Assembly (NCBI GenBank): GCA_005883295.1
Contig: VAWV01000027.1
Location: 2,613 to 19,608 of the forward strand
Direction of reading: 5' to 3'
Length of the DNA stretch: 16,996 bases
Origin: Actinomycetota bacterium
Lineage (GTDB): Bacteria; Actinomycetota; Thermoleophilia; Solirubrobacterales; Thermoleophilaceae
Numbering within the stretch: the first letter of the stretch is position 1; the number at the start of each line of letters is the position of its first letter. Under the pieces are notes generated by a model, which searched no databases, was not told where the DNA came from, and worked only from the letters and a program-made list of their open reading frames with translations. Positions 7,917 through 15,100 of the stretch are shown here, in pieces. The position numbers and the translations under genes are program-made.

Positions 7917-9746
7917 ATGCACAGGGGACTCGCTTTGCCAAGACTCGTAGCCCTCGCGGCCACAATCGCCACTGCAGCAGCCGCCAGCGCGGTGGTCGTT
8001 CCCTCGGCGGGGGCCGCCGACCAGGGCTACATCCCGTCCTGCAGTCCGGGGTGCGTGCTCATCGTCGACAGCACGCCGGACCTCCCGGACCTGCACCCCG
8101 GTGACGGCAGGTGCAGGGCAGCCAACGGCCTGTGCACGCTCAGGGCGGCGGTGCAGGAGGCCAACGCGCTTTCGCGCCACACGGCGATCCTCGTGAATCC
8201 GGGGGTCTACAAGCTCACGCGCCACGGGCTCGACGACACGGGCGATCGCGGGGATCTCGACCTGCACTTCGACGGCGAAGTCGTCGGCGCGGGCCAGGCC
8301 AGGACCATCGTCGACGGCGACGGCGCGGACCGCGTCTTCGACCTTCACACTGCGGTCGAGCGGGTCGCGCACCTCGCCGTCCGGGGCGGCGTCGCGACCG
8401 ACGGGGCGGGCGGCGGCATCCGCAGCACGCCCCTCGACTACCTCGAGTACCTCTACGTCACGGACAACAGCGCGGTGGCCGGGGACGCTGCGGACTCGGG
8501 CTTCGGCGGTGGGATCGCCGCCAGCGACGGCACCATCCGGTACTCGACGATCTCGTACAACAACGCCCAGAACGGCGGCGGGGTCTGGTACCACGGCGCG
8601 CAGGCGTCTTCCGGCTCCGACCTCCTGCTCCACAACCACGCCACCGGCGACGGCGGCGGCATGTACTTCGCGGCCGACGACACCTTCGTCACGAACATGA
8701 CGGTCAGCGGAAACACCGCCGGGGGCCACGGCGGTGGGCTGTACCTGGCCGCACCCGGCAGCTACGGACCGTCCGGCTTCGGGGCCATGACGATCGCCTC
8801 GAACTCCGCACCGACCGGCGGCGCCGGCGGGATCTGGCGAGCGCCCGTCGGCGAGTCCGGATCGGACGTAGTCGAGGGGAGCATCGTGTCGGGCAACGCC
8901 CACGGCGACTGCGGCGGCGCGGGGCCCCTCGCGTCGCAGGGCTCGAACCTCGACGGCGACGGGACCTGCGGCTTCACGCACGCCGGCGACCTGTCGGCAA
9001 CCGACCCGATGCTCGGCCCGGTGGCCGACAACGGCGGCCCGACGATGACGCGCTCTCTTGGGACGGGCAGCCCCGCCATCGACGCCTGGCCCTGCTCAGG
9101 CTCCGATTTCCTGGCTCCGGCCGTCGACCAGCGCGGGGCTCCGCGGCCCCAGGGAGATGGCTGCGACATCGGCGCCTTCGAGGTCGGCAACCAGCCGCCG
9201 GCGGCGCCCGAGCCTCCCTACAAGAAGGGGTCCATACCTGACCCGAACAAGCCCAGGACCGGGCCCTGTGGCGTGATCCTGCAGGGCACGAGCGGACCGG
9301 ACACGCTGACCGGCACCCCGGTCCGGAACGAGATCCACGGCGGGCGGGGGAATGACCGCATCTTCGGCATGAGTGGGGACGACTGTCTCTTTGGCGGTCT
9401 GGGCGACGATCTCGTCCGGGGCGCGAACGGAGCGGACGTGATCCATGGCGGGGCCGGCAACGACACCCTGTACGGCGGCAGGGGCGACGACGCCATCCAC
9501 GGCGAGTCAGGCAACGACCACATCTACGGCGGGCCCGGCGACGACCTCCTCATCGGCGGTCCGGGGAACGACTACATCAAGAGCGGTGGGGGCTACGACA
9601 CGGTCCGCGGGGGGCCGGGCAACGACTTCATCGACGCCACCGGGAAGGGGCTCGCCAAGGTGGACTGCGGCAGCGGGAACGACACGGTGATCGCCAAGCG
9701 GCTCGAGCACCTCTACCGCTGCGAGCACGTCAGATTCGCCGGCTGA
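7917..9746 (+). CDS. Secreted beta-helix protein (CSLREA and choice-of-anchor Q type) with C-terminal RTX calcium-binding repeats
   Basis: Encodes 609 residues. A signal peptide is clear: basic start, hydrophobic core (VALAATIATAAAASAVVV) and an AGA cleavage site near residue 33. Residues 63-85 carry a CSLREA-like motif (CTLRAAVQEANA) typical of secreted right-handed beta-helix proteins. The middle (about 90-360) is rich in GGG, Asn and Ser/Thr turns, such as GDGGGMYF and GNTAGGHGGGLYL. Residues 363-422 match choice-of-anchor Q (DPMLGPVADNGGP, GSPAID, CDIGAFE). A Pro/Lys linker leads to eleven nine-residue RTX repeats at 475-573 and a tail with VDCGSGNDTV and a final CEHV. RTX repeats bind calcium and fold outside the cell. 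Export by Sec is inferred from the signal peptide. Possible roles are surface polysaccharide binding, adhesion or lyase activity; no catalytic residues can be named. It lies 36 bases downstream of the broken NDH-2. Confidence 0.9.
   Translation: MHRGLALPRLVALAATIATAAAASAVVVPSAGAADQGYIPSCSPGCVLIVDSTPDLPDLHPGDGRCRAANGLCTLRAAVQEANALSRHTAILVNPGVYKLTRHGLDDTGDRGDLDLHFDGEVVGAGQARTIVDGDGADRVFDLHTAVERVAHLAVRGGVATDGAGGGIRSTPLDYLEYLYVTDNSAVAGDAADSGFGGGIAASDGTIRYSTISYNNAQNGGGVWYHGAQASSGSDLLLHNHATGDGGGMYFAADDTFVTNMTVSGNTAGGHGGGLYLAAPGSYGPSGFGAMTIASNSAPTGGAGGIWRAPVGESGSDVVEGSIVSGNAHGDCGGAGPLASQGSNLDGDGTCGFTHAGDLSATDPMLGPVADNGGPTMTRSLGTGSPAIDAWPCSGSDFLAPAVDQRGAPRPQGDGCDIGAFEVGNQPPAAPEPPYKKGSIPDPNKPRTGPCGVILQGTSGPDTLTGTPVRNEIHGGRGNDRIFGMSGDDCLFGGLGDDLVRGANGADVIHGGAGNDTLYGGRGDDAIHGESGNDHIYGGPGDDLLIGGPGNDYIKSGGGYDTVRGGPGNDFIDATGKGLAKVDCGSGNDTVIAKRLEHLYRCEHVRFAG
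9339..9635 (+). repeat. Eleven in-frame 27-base units encoding RTX nonapeptides
   Basis: Exactly 297 bases encode eleven consecutive nine-residue units of the form GGxGNDxUx (U hydrophobic), for example GGAGNDTLY, GGRGDDAIH and GGPGDDLLI. Units 2, 4, 6 and 9 are the most degenerate (GMSGDDCLF, GANGADVIH, GESGNDHIY, SGGGYDTVR). DNA identity between units is imperfect, so the array is old rather than freshly duplicated. Confidence 0.93.
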
Positions 9747-9756
9747 CGACGATCTT

Positions 9757-9776
9757 GCGCCCTGCCGTCGGGGCGC
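9757..9776. terminator. Possible terminator hairpin after the RTX protein gene
   Basis: GCGCCC at 9757-9762 pairs with GGGCGC at 9771-9776 around an 8-base loop, starting 10 bases after the stop at 9744-9746. The stem is short but all G:C and there is no T-tract. It could also simply reflect composition. Confidence 0.3.
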
Positions 9777-9787
9777 TGCTACCGGCG

Positions 9788-9793
9788 TAGACT
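9788..9793 (+). promoter_or_regulatory. Probable -10 box (TAGACT) of the GNAT gene, near-leaderless start
   Basis: TAGACT lies 10 bases before the GTG start at 9804, with only a C-rich stretch between and no Shine-Dalgarno sequence. The same hexamer occurs upstream of ilvB (11320). A TTGCGC at 9755 is too far upstream to be a standard -35. Confidence 0.5.
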
Positions 9794-9803
9794 GCGCCCC
9801 CCC

Positions 9804-10769
9804 GTGAGCGTCGCCGAGCCAGCTCCCGACCTCGTCTTCAGGCCGGGGACGGCGGCGGATCTGTCCACCACCTTCGAGCTCTCGGAGCGCGCGATGCACG
9901 CCGCCGCCTCCCGCCAGGGGGCGGTCCCGCCAGAGGCGCCGCTCACCGATGCGCGCATCCGCGCCGACTGGCTGCGCCAGCGCTCGATGATCGAGTTCAT
10001 CGCCGCCCAGCCGGATGGCCGCTACCTGGTCTGCGAGGGCGCTGAGGGGCCGATCGGCTACGCGCGGGTGGTCCGCTTCGGGGCCATGGAGCAGCTCACC
10101 GAGCTGATGGTGGCGCCCCGGCATCAGGGCCACGGCGTTGGCCGAGCCCTGCTGGAGCGCTGCTGGCCGGGCGACCCGACGCCCGAGCTTGGCCGGGTGG
10201 TGGTGGCCACCGGGGCTCCGAACGACCTGACCCTATACACCGAGTTCGGCGTGATGCCGGTCGGGGGACACTGGCACATGCGCGCACACGCCGGGGTCTA
10301 CCTCTCCCGCCGCTCCCAGGAGACCGATGCCCCGGTTCCCGCCGTGCACGTGCTCAACCCCGACCACGCCGTTCACGAGTGGTGCCGCCTGGAGCCCGAC
10401 GCGATCGCCCACGACCGCGAGGTCCTGCACCAGTTCCTCGCCCGCGACCGCACCTGCCTGGCGTACACGCCGCCCGGCCGGGCCGAGCCGGCCGCGCTGT
10501 GCTGGGTCAGCCGGGAGGGGGAGATCGGGCCAGCCGTGGCCGCGACGGCCGGCGACCTGGTTCCCGTCGTGATGGCCGCGCTCGACCGCGTGGCCAAGAG
10601 CCGCGAGCCGGAGACGCTCTCGGTTTACGTCACCACCCTGTCGTGGTGGCTCATACGGCGCCTGCGACGGCTGGGGTTCCAGGTCTTCTGGCCGAGCTGG
10701 GTGCTGTGCTCGATCCCGCTTCCGGGCCTCGACCGCTACGCGCCCACGCGCCCGCCCCAGGTCCTCTGA
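9804..10769 (+). CDS. GNAT-family N-acetyltransferase, apparently tandem-domain
   Basis: Transfers an acyl group from acyl-CoA to an unknown amine. Encodes 321 residues. The first domain (about 9-165) shows motif A, LTELMVAPRHQGHGVGRALLE, with the acyl-CoA loop Q108-xx-G111-x-G113, and motif B around 140-154 (NDLTLYTEFGVMPVG). The second half (about 180-315) has the secondary-structure rhythm of another GNAT domain, ending in LRRLGFQVFWPSW, but lacks a Q/RxxGxG/A loop, so it is probably a degenerate second domain used for structure or substrate binding. GTG 9804 is chosen because it is the first start in frame and follows a -10 box by 10 bases. It appears to be a single-gene unit between two hairpins. 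Confidence 0.85.
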   Translation: MSVAEPAPDLVFRPGTAADLSTTFELSERAMHAAASRQGAVPPEAPLTDARIRADWLRQRSMIEFIAAQPDGRYLVCEGAEGPIGYARVVRFGAMEQLTELMVAPRHQGHGVGRALLERCWPGDPTPELGRVVVATGAPNDLTLYTEFGVMPVGGHWHMRAHAGVYLSRRSQETDAPVPAVHVLNPDHAVHEWCRLEPDAIAHDREVLHQFLARDRTCLAYTPPGRAEPAALCWVSREGEIGPAVAATAGDLVPVVMAALDRVAKSREPETLSVYVTTLSWWLIRRLRRLGFQVFWPSWVLCSIPLPGLDRYAPTRPPQVL

Positions 10770-10780
10770 CGGCGCGGTTG

Positions 10781-10797
10781 CGGCCCAGGACGGGCCG
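10781..10797. terminator. Possible terminator hairpin after the GNAT gene
   Basis: CGGCCC at 10781-10786 pairs perfectly with GGGCCG at 10792-10797 around a 5-base loop (AGGAC), 11 bases after the GNAT stop. There is no T-tract, so the call rests on position and stem strength. Confidence 0.35.
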
Positions 10798-10809
10798 GAC
10801 GGGCTCTGC

Positions 10810-10815
10810 GACAAT
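10810..10815 (+). promoter_or_regulatory. Possible -10 box (GACAAT) of the small membrane peptide gene
   Basis: GACAAT at 10810-10815 lies 6 bases before the ATG at 10822, the spacing expected for a leaderless message. This is the only AT-rich spot in the gap. No -35 was recognised. Confidence 0.35.
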
Positions 10816-10821
10816 TGAGGC

Positions 10822-10995
10822 ATGAGCGAAGCGCTCTCGAACATCGGCGGCAAGCTGCTCGCGCTGGTCATCCTGCTGGTGGCGGGCTGGGTCCTGCTGA
10901 AGATCGTCATCGGCGTCGTCACGTTCGTGGCCTGGACGGTCCTGGCCATCGTCGCGGTGGTCGCCGTCATCTGGGCACTGAACCGGCTCCTCTAG
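10822..10995 (+). CDS. 57-residue hydrophobic membrane peptide of unknown function
   Basis: ATG at 10822 to TAG at 10993-10995. The peptide begins MSEALSNIGGK and is then almost wholly hydrophobic: one helix about 12-33 (LLALVILLVAGWVLLKIVIGVV) and a second about 35-52, ending NRLL. A single Lys at 27 splits the hydrophobic region. Codon third positions are almost all G or C, as in neighbouring genes, supporting coding use. Only 13 bases separate its stop from the next ATG, so it probably forms an operon with the zinc-ribbon membrane protein. The family is not recognised. A short holin-like or stress-induced peptide is conceivable, but nothing specific supports either. Confidence 0.62.
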   Translation: MSEALSNIGGKLLALVILLVAGWVLLKIVIGVVTFVAWTVLAIVAVVAVIWALNRLL

Positions 10996-11008
10996 CGCCC
11001 AGGCCGCG

Positions 11009-11284
11009 ATGGGGCCCTACCTGGTGATCGCGTTCTTCTTCGGCCTCTCCGCGGGCGTGATCGGGCGCATCAAGGGGAGCTCCTTCTTCATCTGGTTCCT
11101 GATCGGCTTCGCGCTGCCCGTCCTGGGCACGCTCGCCGCGCTGCTGTACCGCTGGGAGCGGCGCGAGCTGCGGCGCCGGTGCGAGGAGTGCGGAAACGTG
11201 GTCGCCATGTCCGACCAGGTCTGCAACCGCTGCGGCCGCGACCTCGAGTTCCCGAACGAGGTGCTTGCGCCGCGCCGGGCGTAG
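11009..11284 (+). CDS. Two-helix membrane protein with C-terminal zinc ribbon
   Basis: Encodes 91 residues. Hydrophobic segments at about 1-19 and 25-47 are separated by a short IGRIKGSS turn. A basic linker (RWERRELRRR, 48-57) leads to a zinc-ribbon knuckle pair: Cys58-x2-Cys61 and Cys72-x2-Cys75, ending in DLEFPNEV. The four Cys should bind one zinc ion on the cytoplasmic side. Similar short membrane plus zinc-ribbon proteins are, from memory, frequent in Thermoleophilia and have no known role. It is probably co-transcribed with the 57-residue peptide upstream. The stop at 11282-11284 is followed by the ilvB promoter region. Confidence 0.8.
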   Translation: MGPYLVIAFFFGLSAGVIGRIKGSSFFIWFLIGFALPVLGTLAALLYRWERRELRRRCEECGNVVAMSDQVCNRCGRDLEFPNEVLAPRRA

Positions 11285-11319
11285 CGGCCTGACCCGTGGA
11301 GGCGCCCAAAACCCGCTGG

Positions 11320-11325
11320 TAGACT
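11320..11325 (+). promoter_or_regulatory. Probable -10 box (TAGACT) of the ilvBN operon
   Basis: TAGACT lies 57 bases upstream of the ilvB GTG at 11383, leaving a leader of about 50 bases that holds a small hairpin and an AAGGGAG ribosome binding site (11367-11373). The same hexamer precedes the GNAT gene. No clear -35 at 16-18 bases was found. Confidence 0.5.
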
Positions 11326-11334
11326 CGGATCCCC

Positions 11335-11351
11335 GCGGCCAAAGAGGCCGC
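11335..11351 (+). promoter_or_regulatory. Leader hairpin in the ilvB 5' untranslated region
   Basis: GCGGCC at 11335-11340 pairs perfectly with GGCCGC at 11346-11351 around AAAGA, between the -10 box and the ribosome binding site. There is no leader peptide rich in Ile, Val or Leu codons and no second pairing partner that I can see, so classical attenuation is not supported. It may stabilise the message or mark a factor binding site. Confidence 0.35.
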
Positions 11352-11382
11352 CTCGAGCCCACCGGGAAGGGAGATTCGCTCA

Positions 11383-13062
11383 GTGCGAGCCGTCGACGCG
11401 ATCATGGAGTGCCTCAAGGCTGAGGGCGTCGACACCGTGTTCGGTATCCCGGGGGGAGCCAACCTGCCCACGTACGACGCGCTGTACGACGCCGGGGTGC
11501 GCCACGTGCTCTGCCGCCACGAGCAGGGCGCCGGGCACGCGGCGGAGGGCTACGCCAAGGCCTCCGGCAAGGTGGGTGTGGCGCTCGCCACCTCCGGTCC
11601 GGGGGCCACCAACCTGGTCACCGCGATCGCCGACGCGGTGATGGACTCGGTGCCGACCGTCTTCATCACCGGGCAGGTCCGCACCGAGCTGATCGGGACC
11701 GACGGCTTCCAGGAGGCCGACGTGACCGGCATCACGATGCCGATCGTCAAGCACTCGCTGATGATCCAGGACCCGCGCGAGATCCCGGCCGCGATCCACG
11801 AGGCCTTCCACATCGCGCGGAGCGGCCGCCCGGGGCCTGTGCTGGTCGACGTCCCGCAGGACCTGAGCCGCGCCGACATCCCATATGAGCCCGTGGACAG
11901 CGTGCACCTGCCCGGCTACCAGCCAACCACCGAGGGGAACGCCAAGCAGATCAAGCTCGCCGCCAAGGCGCTGGCCAACGCGCGCAGGCCCGTGATCTAC
12001 GCGGGCGGCGGCGTGATCAACGCGAACGCGGCCGGGGAGCTGGTCGAGTTCTGCACCTCGGACCGGTTCCCGGTCACCTGCACAGTGATGGGGCTGGGCG
12101 CGTTCCCCGCGCCGCACGACCAGTGGCTCGGCATGCTCGGCATGCACGGCACCCGCACCGCCAACTACGCGATGGACGAGGCCGACCTGATCTGCGCGAT
12201 CGGGGCGCGCTTCGACGACCGGATCACTGGAAAGCTCTCCGAGTTCGCGCCGCGGGCCAAGTTCATTCACATCGACATCGACCCGGCGGAGATCTCGAAG
12301 ACCGTGCCGGCGCACATCCCGATCGTGGGCGACGCCAAGCGCGTCCTCCCCAAGCTCACGCGCGAGTACCGCGCGCTCGAGACCGACGGCTCCCGGCTCG
12401 ACGGCTGGTGGGAGCGCGTCCGCGCGTGGCAGGAGCGCTACCCGCTCCGCTACGAGGACTCGGAGGGCTCGGAGATCAAGCCGCAGTACATGATCCAGGC
12501 CATGTACGAGGCCACCGGCGGCGAGGCGATCATCACCTCCGACGTGGGCCAGCACCAGATGTGGTGCGCGCAGTACTTCCACTTCTCGAAGCCGCGGCGG
12601 TGGATCAACTCGGGTGGCCTCGGGACGATGGGCTTCGGCCTGCCGTCGTCGATCGGGGCGAAGATGGCCTGCCCGGACCAGACCGTGGTGTGCCTGGCCG
12701 GCGACGGCTCGCTTCAGATGACCTCCCAGGAGCTCGCCACCGCCGTCTCCGAGGAGATCCCGGTGAAGGTCTTCATCATGAACAACGGCTACCTGGGCAT
12801 GGTCCGCCAGTGGCAGGAGCTGTTCTGGGACAAGCGCTACTCGGCCGTGGACATGGGCATGACCACGCCGGACTGGGTGAAGCTCGCCGAGGCCTACGGC
12901 GCGACCGGGATGCGTTCGACGGACAAGGCCACGCTCGTGGAGCAGATGCGCGAGGCGATCCTCACGGAGGGCCCCGTGGTGCTCGACGTCCAGGTGACGC
13001 GTGAGGAGAACTGCTATCCGATGATCCCGGCGGGGCAGCCCGCCCGGGACATGGTGGGCTAG
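11383..13062 (+). CDS. ilvB: Acetohydroxyacid (acetolactate) synthase large subunit
   Basis: Condenses pyruvate with pyruvate or 2-ketobutyrate, the first common step of valine, leucine and isoleucine synthesis, using thiamine diphosphate, Mg2+ and FAD. It is 559 residues, the normal length. The catalytic Glu lies in RHEQGAGHAAEGYAKASG. The core includes the ATSGPGATNLVT loop, the central FAD domain with GGGVINANAAGEL, and the TPP/Mg motif GDGSLQMTSQE followed by MNNGYLGMVRQWQELF. The C-terminus is the family-like TREENCYPMIPAG. GTG at 11383 is chosen from the AAGGGAG site 9 bases upstream and the family N-terminus AVDAIMECLKAEGVDTVFGIPGG. The TAG abuts the ilvN start directly, so the subunits are translationally coupled. 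Confidence 0.98.
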   Translation: MRAVDAIMECLKAEGVDTVFGIPGGANLPTYDALYDAGVRHVLCRHEQGAGHAAEGYAKASGKVGVALATSGPGATNLVTAIADAVMDSVPTVFITGQVRTELIGTDGFQEADVTGITMPIVKHSLMIQDPREIPAAIHEAFHIARSGRPGPVLVDVPQDLSRADIPYEPVDSVHLPGYQPTTEGNAKQIKLAAKALANARRPVIYAGGGVINANAAGELVEFCTSDRFPVTCTVMGLGAFPAPHDQWLGMLGMHGTRTANYAMDEADLICAIGARFDDRITGKLSEFAPRAKFIHIDIDPAEISKTVPAHIPIVGDAKRVLPKLTREYRALETDGSRLDGWWERVRAWQERYPLRYEDSEGSEIKPQYMIQAMYEATGGEAIITSDVGQHQMWCAQYFHFSKPRRWINSGGLGTMGFGLPSSIGAKMACPDQTVVCLAGDGSLQMTSQELATAVSEEIPVKVFIMNNGYLGMVRQWQELFWDKRYSAVDMGMTTPDWVKLAEAYGATGMRSTDKATLVEQMREAILTEGPVVLDVQVTREENCYPMIPAGQPARDMVG

Positions 13063-13620
13063 GTGGGCGAGCCGGGCACCAAGGAGGTCCTGAACCTCGC
13101 CGACCTCGAGGCCGCCGGCGGGATCCACACCGGGCGCAAGCACATCCTGTCGCTGCTCGTGGAGAACAAGCCGGGTGTGCTCGCGCGCATCGCGGGACTG
13201 TTCTCCCGGCGCGGGTTCAACATCCAGACGCTCGCCGTCGGGCCCACCGACGACCCGACCCTCTCGCGCATGACCCTGACCGTGGACGGGGCCCTGCACC
13301 CGATCGACCAGGTCACCAAGCAGCTCCACAAGCTCGTGAACGTGATCAAGATCCGGGACCTCGAGCCGGACGAGACCGTGGCGCGCGAGCTGGCGCTGTT
13401 CAAGGTGTCTGCCGACGGCGAGACGCGCGGACAGATCATGCAGTTCACCGACATCTTCAGGGGCAAGGTGATCGACGTCTCGAAGCGCGCGGTGACGGTG
13501 GAGATCACCGGCACCGACGACAAGATCGAGGCGTTCGAGCGGATGGTCCGGCCGTTCGGCCTGATCGAGATGGTGCGAACCGGCGAGATCGCCATCTCGC
13601 GCGGGCGCGCGGCCACCTAG
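13063..13620 (+). CDS. ilvN: Acetohydroxyacid synthase small (regulatory) subunit
   Basis: Activates the large subunit and confers valine feedback inhibition. It is 185 residues. The N-terminal ACT domain starts at about residue 26 (KHILSLLVENKPGVLARIAGLFSRRGFNIQTLAVG), with the Gly-rich ligand loop NKPGVLAR and the FNI strand. The C-terminal IlvN domain includes ELALFKVSADGETRG and ITGTDDKIEAFERMVRPFGLIEMVRTGEIAISRG. It starts at GTG 13063, the base after the ilvB stop codon, with no room for its own promoter. The ~20 residues before the ACT domain (EPGTKEVLNLADLEAAGG) are longer than in many IlvN proteins. The stop is 15 bases before menF. Confidence 0.97.
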   Translation: MGEPGTKEVLNLADLEAAGGIHTGRKHILSLLVENKPGVLARIAGLFSRRGFNIQTLAVGPTDDPTLSRMTLTVDGALHPIDQVTKQLHKLVNVIKIRDLEPDETVARELALFKVSADGETRGQIMQFTDIFRGKVIDVSKRAVTVEITGTDDKIEAFERMVRPFGLIEMVRTGEIAISRGRAAT

Positions 13621-13635
13621 CGCAGGACACTCCGG

Positions 13636-15072
13636 GTGCGCGCGGGCGTCGCGACCGGTGACGGACCGCTGGGTCTCGACGCGGCCGCGCGTGACCGTCT
13701 GAGCGAGCGGATCGGGTACGCATCCGCCTTCGCGCGGCGCGAGCGGCGCCCGGTGATCGCGAGCGCAACCAGTCCGCTCGATCCCGGGCTCGACCTCGCG
13801 GCCGCGGTTCTCGCCGCGCAGCGTGCCGAAGACCGGGTCTTCTGCTTCGAGCAGCCGGACCGCGACGGGTTCGCGCTGGCCGCGCTCGGGGAGGCGGCGT
13901 CTGTCGAGGCGAGCGGGCCGGGGCGGTTCACGAGCGTGGCCGCGGAGTCCCGGCGGCTCGCCAGGGGGGCCCTGGCGGACGAGCTGTCCACGCCCGCTGC
14001 CGGTCCCGTCTGGGTGGGGGGCTTTGCGTTCGCGGACGAGGGGGGCGCGACACCGGAGTGGTCCTCGCTGCCGCCGGCCCGGCTCACGCTCCCGGAGGTC
14101 TCGCTCGCCCGCCGCGGCGACGTCGCCTGGCTCACGGCCACCGTGCTGGTGCAAGCGGACGAGGCACCGGACGCCCTGCTCGAGCGGATCGAGGCGAGGC
14201 TCGACGAGCTGCGACCCGCGCGGATGCCGATGCTCGATCCCGATCCGGTCGAGCAGGCGCGGGTGGCGGGGGCGGCGCCCGCCGAGCACTTCGAATCTGC
14301 CGTGGCCCGGGCGGTGGAGCGGATCGCGGGAGGCGAGGTGGAGAAGGTCGTCCTGGCGCGCGAGGTGCGCGTGCACATGCCGCGTCCGGCCGAGCCGGGC
14401 GCCGTGTATGAGGCCCTTCGGGGGGCCTTCCCGTCCTGCTACTGCTACCTCGCCGGTACCCCCGAGGCGACCTTCCTCGGAGCGAGCCCGGAGCTCCTCG
14501 TGCGCCGCGAGGGCCAGCGTGCCCAGACCGTGGCCTTGGCGGGCACGCGCCGCCGCAGCGCCGACCCGTCGGTGGACCGGCACCTCGCCGAGCAGCTGCT
14601 TCAGAGCCCGAAGGACCGCGAGGAGCAGGCCATCGTGGCGCGCCGGATCGAGCGCGTACTGCGGCCCGTGAGCGTGTGGGTGGCCGCGGCCGAGGAGCCG
14701 GTGGTGGTGAAGGTTCAGAACGTGCAGCACCTCGCAACGCCGATCCGGGCGCAGCTGTCGGATCCGGTGGCCTGCGTGGAGCTGGCCGGCCTGCTCCACC
14801 CGACGCCCGCCGTGGGCGGTGAGCCGCGGGAGGGCGCGCTATCGCTGATCCCCGCGCTCGAGGGCCTCGACCGCGGGTGGTACGCGGGCACCCTCGGGTG
14901 GAGCGACCTGGCGGAGGACGGCGAGTTCTGCGTAGCGCTCCGGTGCGCGCTGCTGCGCGGCACCGTGGCCCACCTGTACGCCGGCGAGGGGATCGTCCGC
15001 GACTCCGTGCCGAGCGAGGAGCTGGAGGCGAACGAGGCGAAGCTGCAGGCGCTGCTGCCGCTGCTTACGTAA
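13636..15072 (+). CDS. menF: Isochorismate synthase, menaquinone type
   Basis: Converts chorismate to isochorismate, the entry to menaquinone synthesis. Encodes 478 residues with a variable N-terminal half and a conserved chorismate-binding C-terminal domain. Visible family elements are the catalytic Lys237 in EKVVLAREV, Glu286 in FLGASPELLV (Mg2+ binding region), ALAGTRRR, SPKDREEQAIV, LLHPTPAVGG, EGLDRGWYAGTLGW and the end YAGEGIVRDSVPSEELEANEAKLQALL. The start is GTG 13636 with AGGA 9 bases upstream; this is the weakest part of the call. Salicylate- and siderophore-linked isochorismate synthases are alternatives, but menD 400 bases downstream on the opposite strand favours the menaquinone role. 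Fifteen bases after ilvN suggests co-transcription. Confidence 0.93.
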   Translation: MRAGVATGDGPLGLDAAARDRLSERIGYASAFARRERRPVIASATSPLDPGLDLAAAVLAAQRAEDRVFCFEQPDRDGFALAALGEAASVEASGPGRFTSVAAESRRLARGALADELSTPAAGPVWVGGFAFADEGGATPEWSSLPPARLTLPEVSLARRGDVAWLTATVLVQADEAPDALLERIEARLDELRPARMPMLDPDPVEQARVAGAAPAEHFESAVARAVERIAGGEVEKVVLAREVRVHMPRPAEPGAVYEALRGAFPSCYCYLAGTPEATFLGASPELLVRREGQRAQTVALAGTRRRSADPSVDRHLAEQLLQSPKDREEQAIVARRIERVLRPVSVWVAAAEEPVVVKVQNVQHLATPIRAQLSDPVACVELAGLLHPTPAVGGEPREGALSLIPALEGLDRGWYAGTLGWSDLAEDGEFCVALRCALLRGTVAHLYAGEGIVRDSVPSEELEANEAKLQALLPLLT

Positions 15073-15100
15073 GCTCCTCGTACCCGGCAGGGGATGAGGG

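Noticed and set aside
7188..8981. Long minus-strand open frame opposite the NDH-2 and RTX genes
   Set aside because: It crosses two recognisable plus-strand coding regions and has the Arg/Val/Gly composition of a shadow frame; no motif was found.
9339..9635. Regular 27-base repeats considered as a CRISPR-like or satellite array
   Set aside because: They have no spacers, stay in frame throughout, and encode RTX nonapeptides as part of a longer secreted protein.
11285..11382. Riboswitch or leader-peptide attenuator for branched-chain amino acids upstream of ilvB
   Set aside because: The leader is only about 50 bases, with one small hairpin and no run of Leu, Val or Ile codons or alternative pairing.
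11380..14799. Very long open frame (over 1100 codons) on the minus strand opposite ilvB, ilvN and menF
   Set aside because: Its translation is Arg/His/Gly/Leu-rich low-complexity sequence with no domain. It mirrors the high-GC third positions of the three well-identified plus-strand genes.
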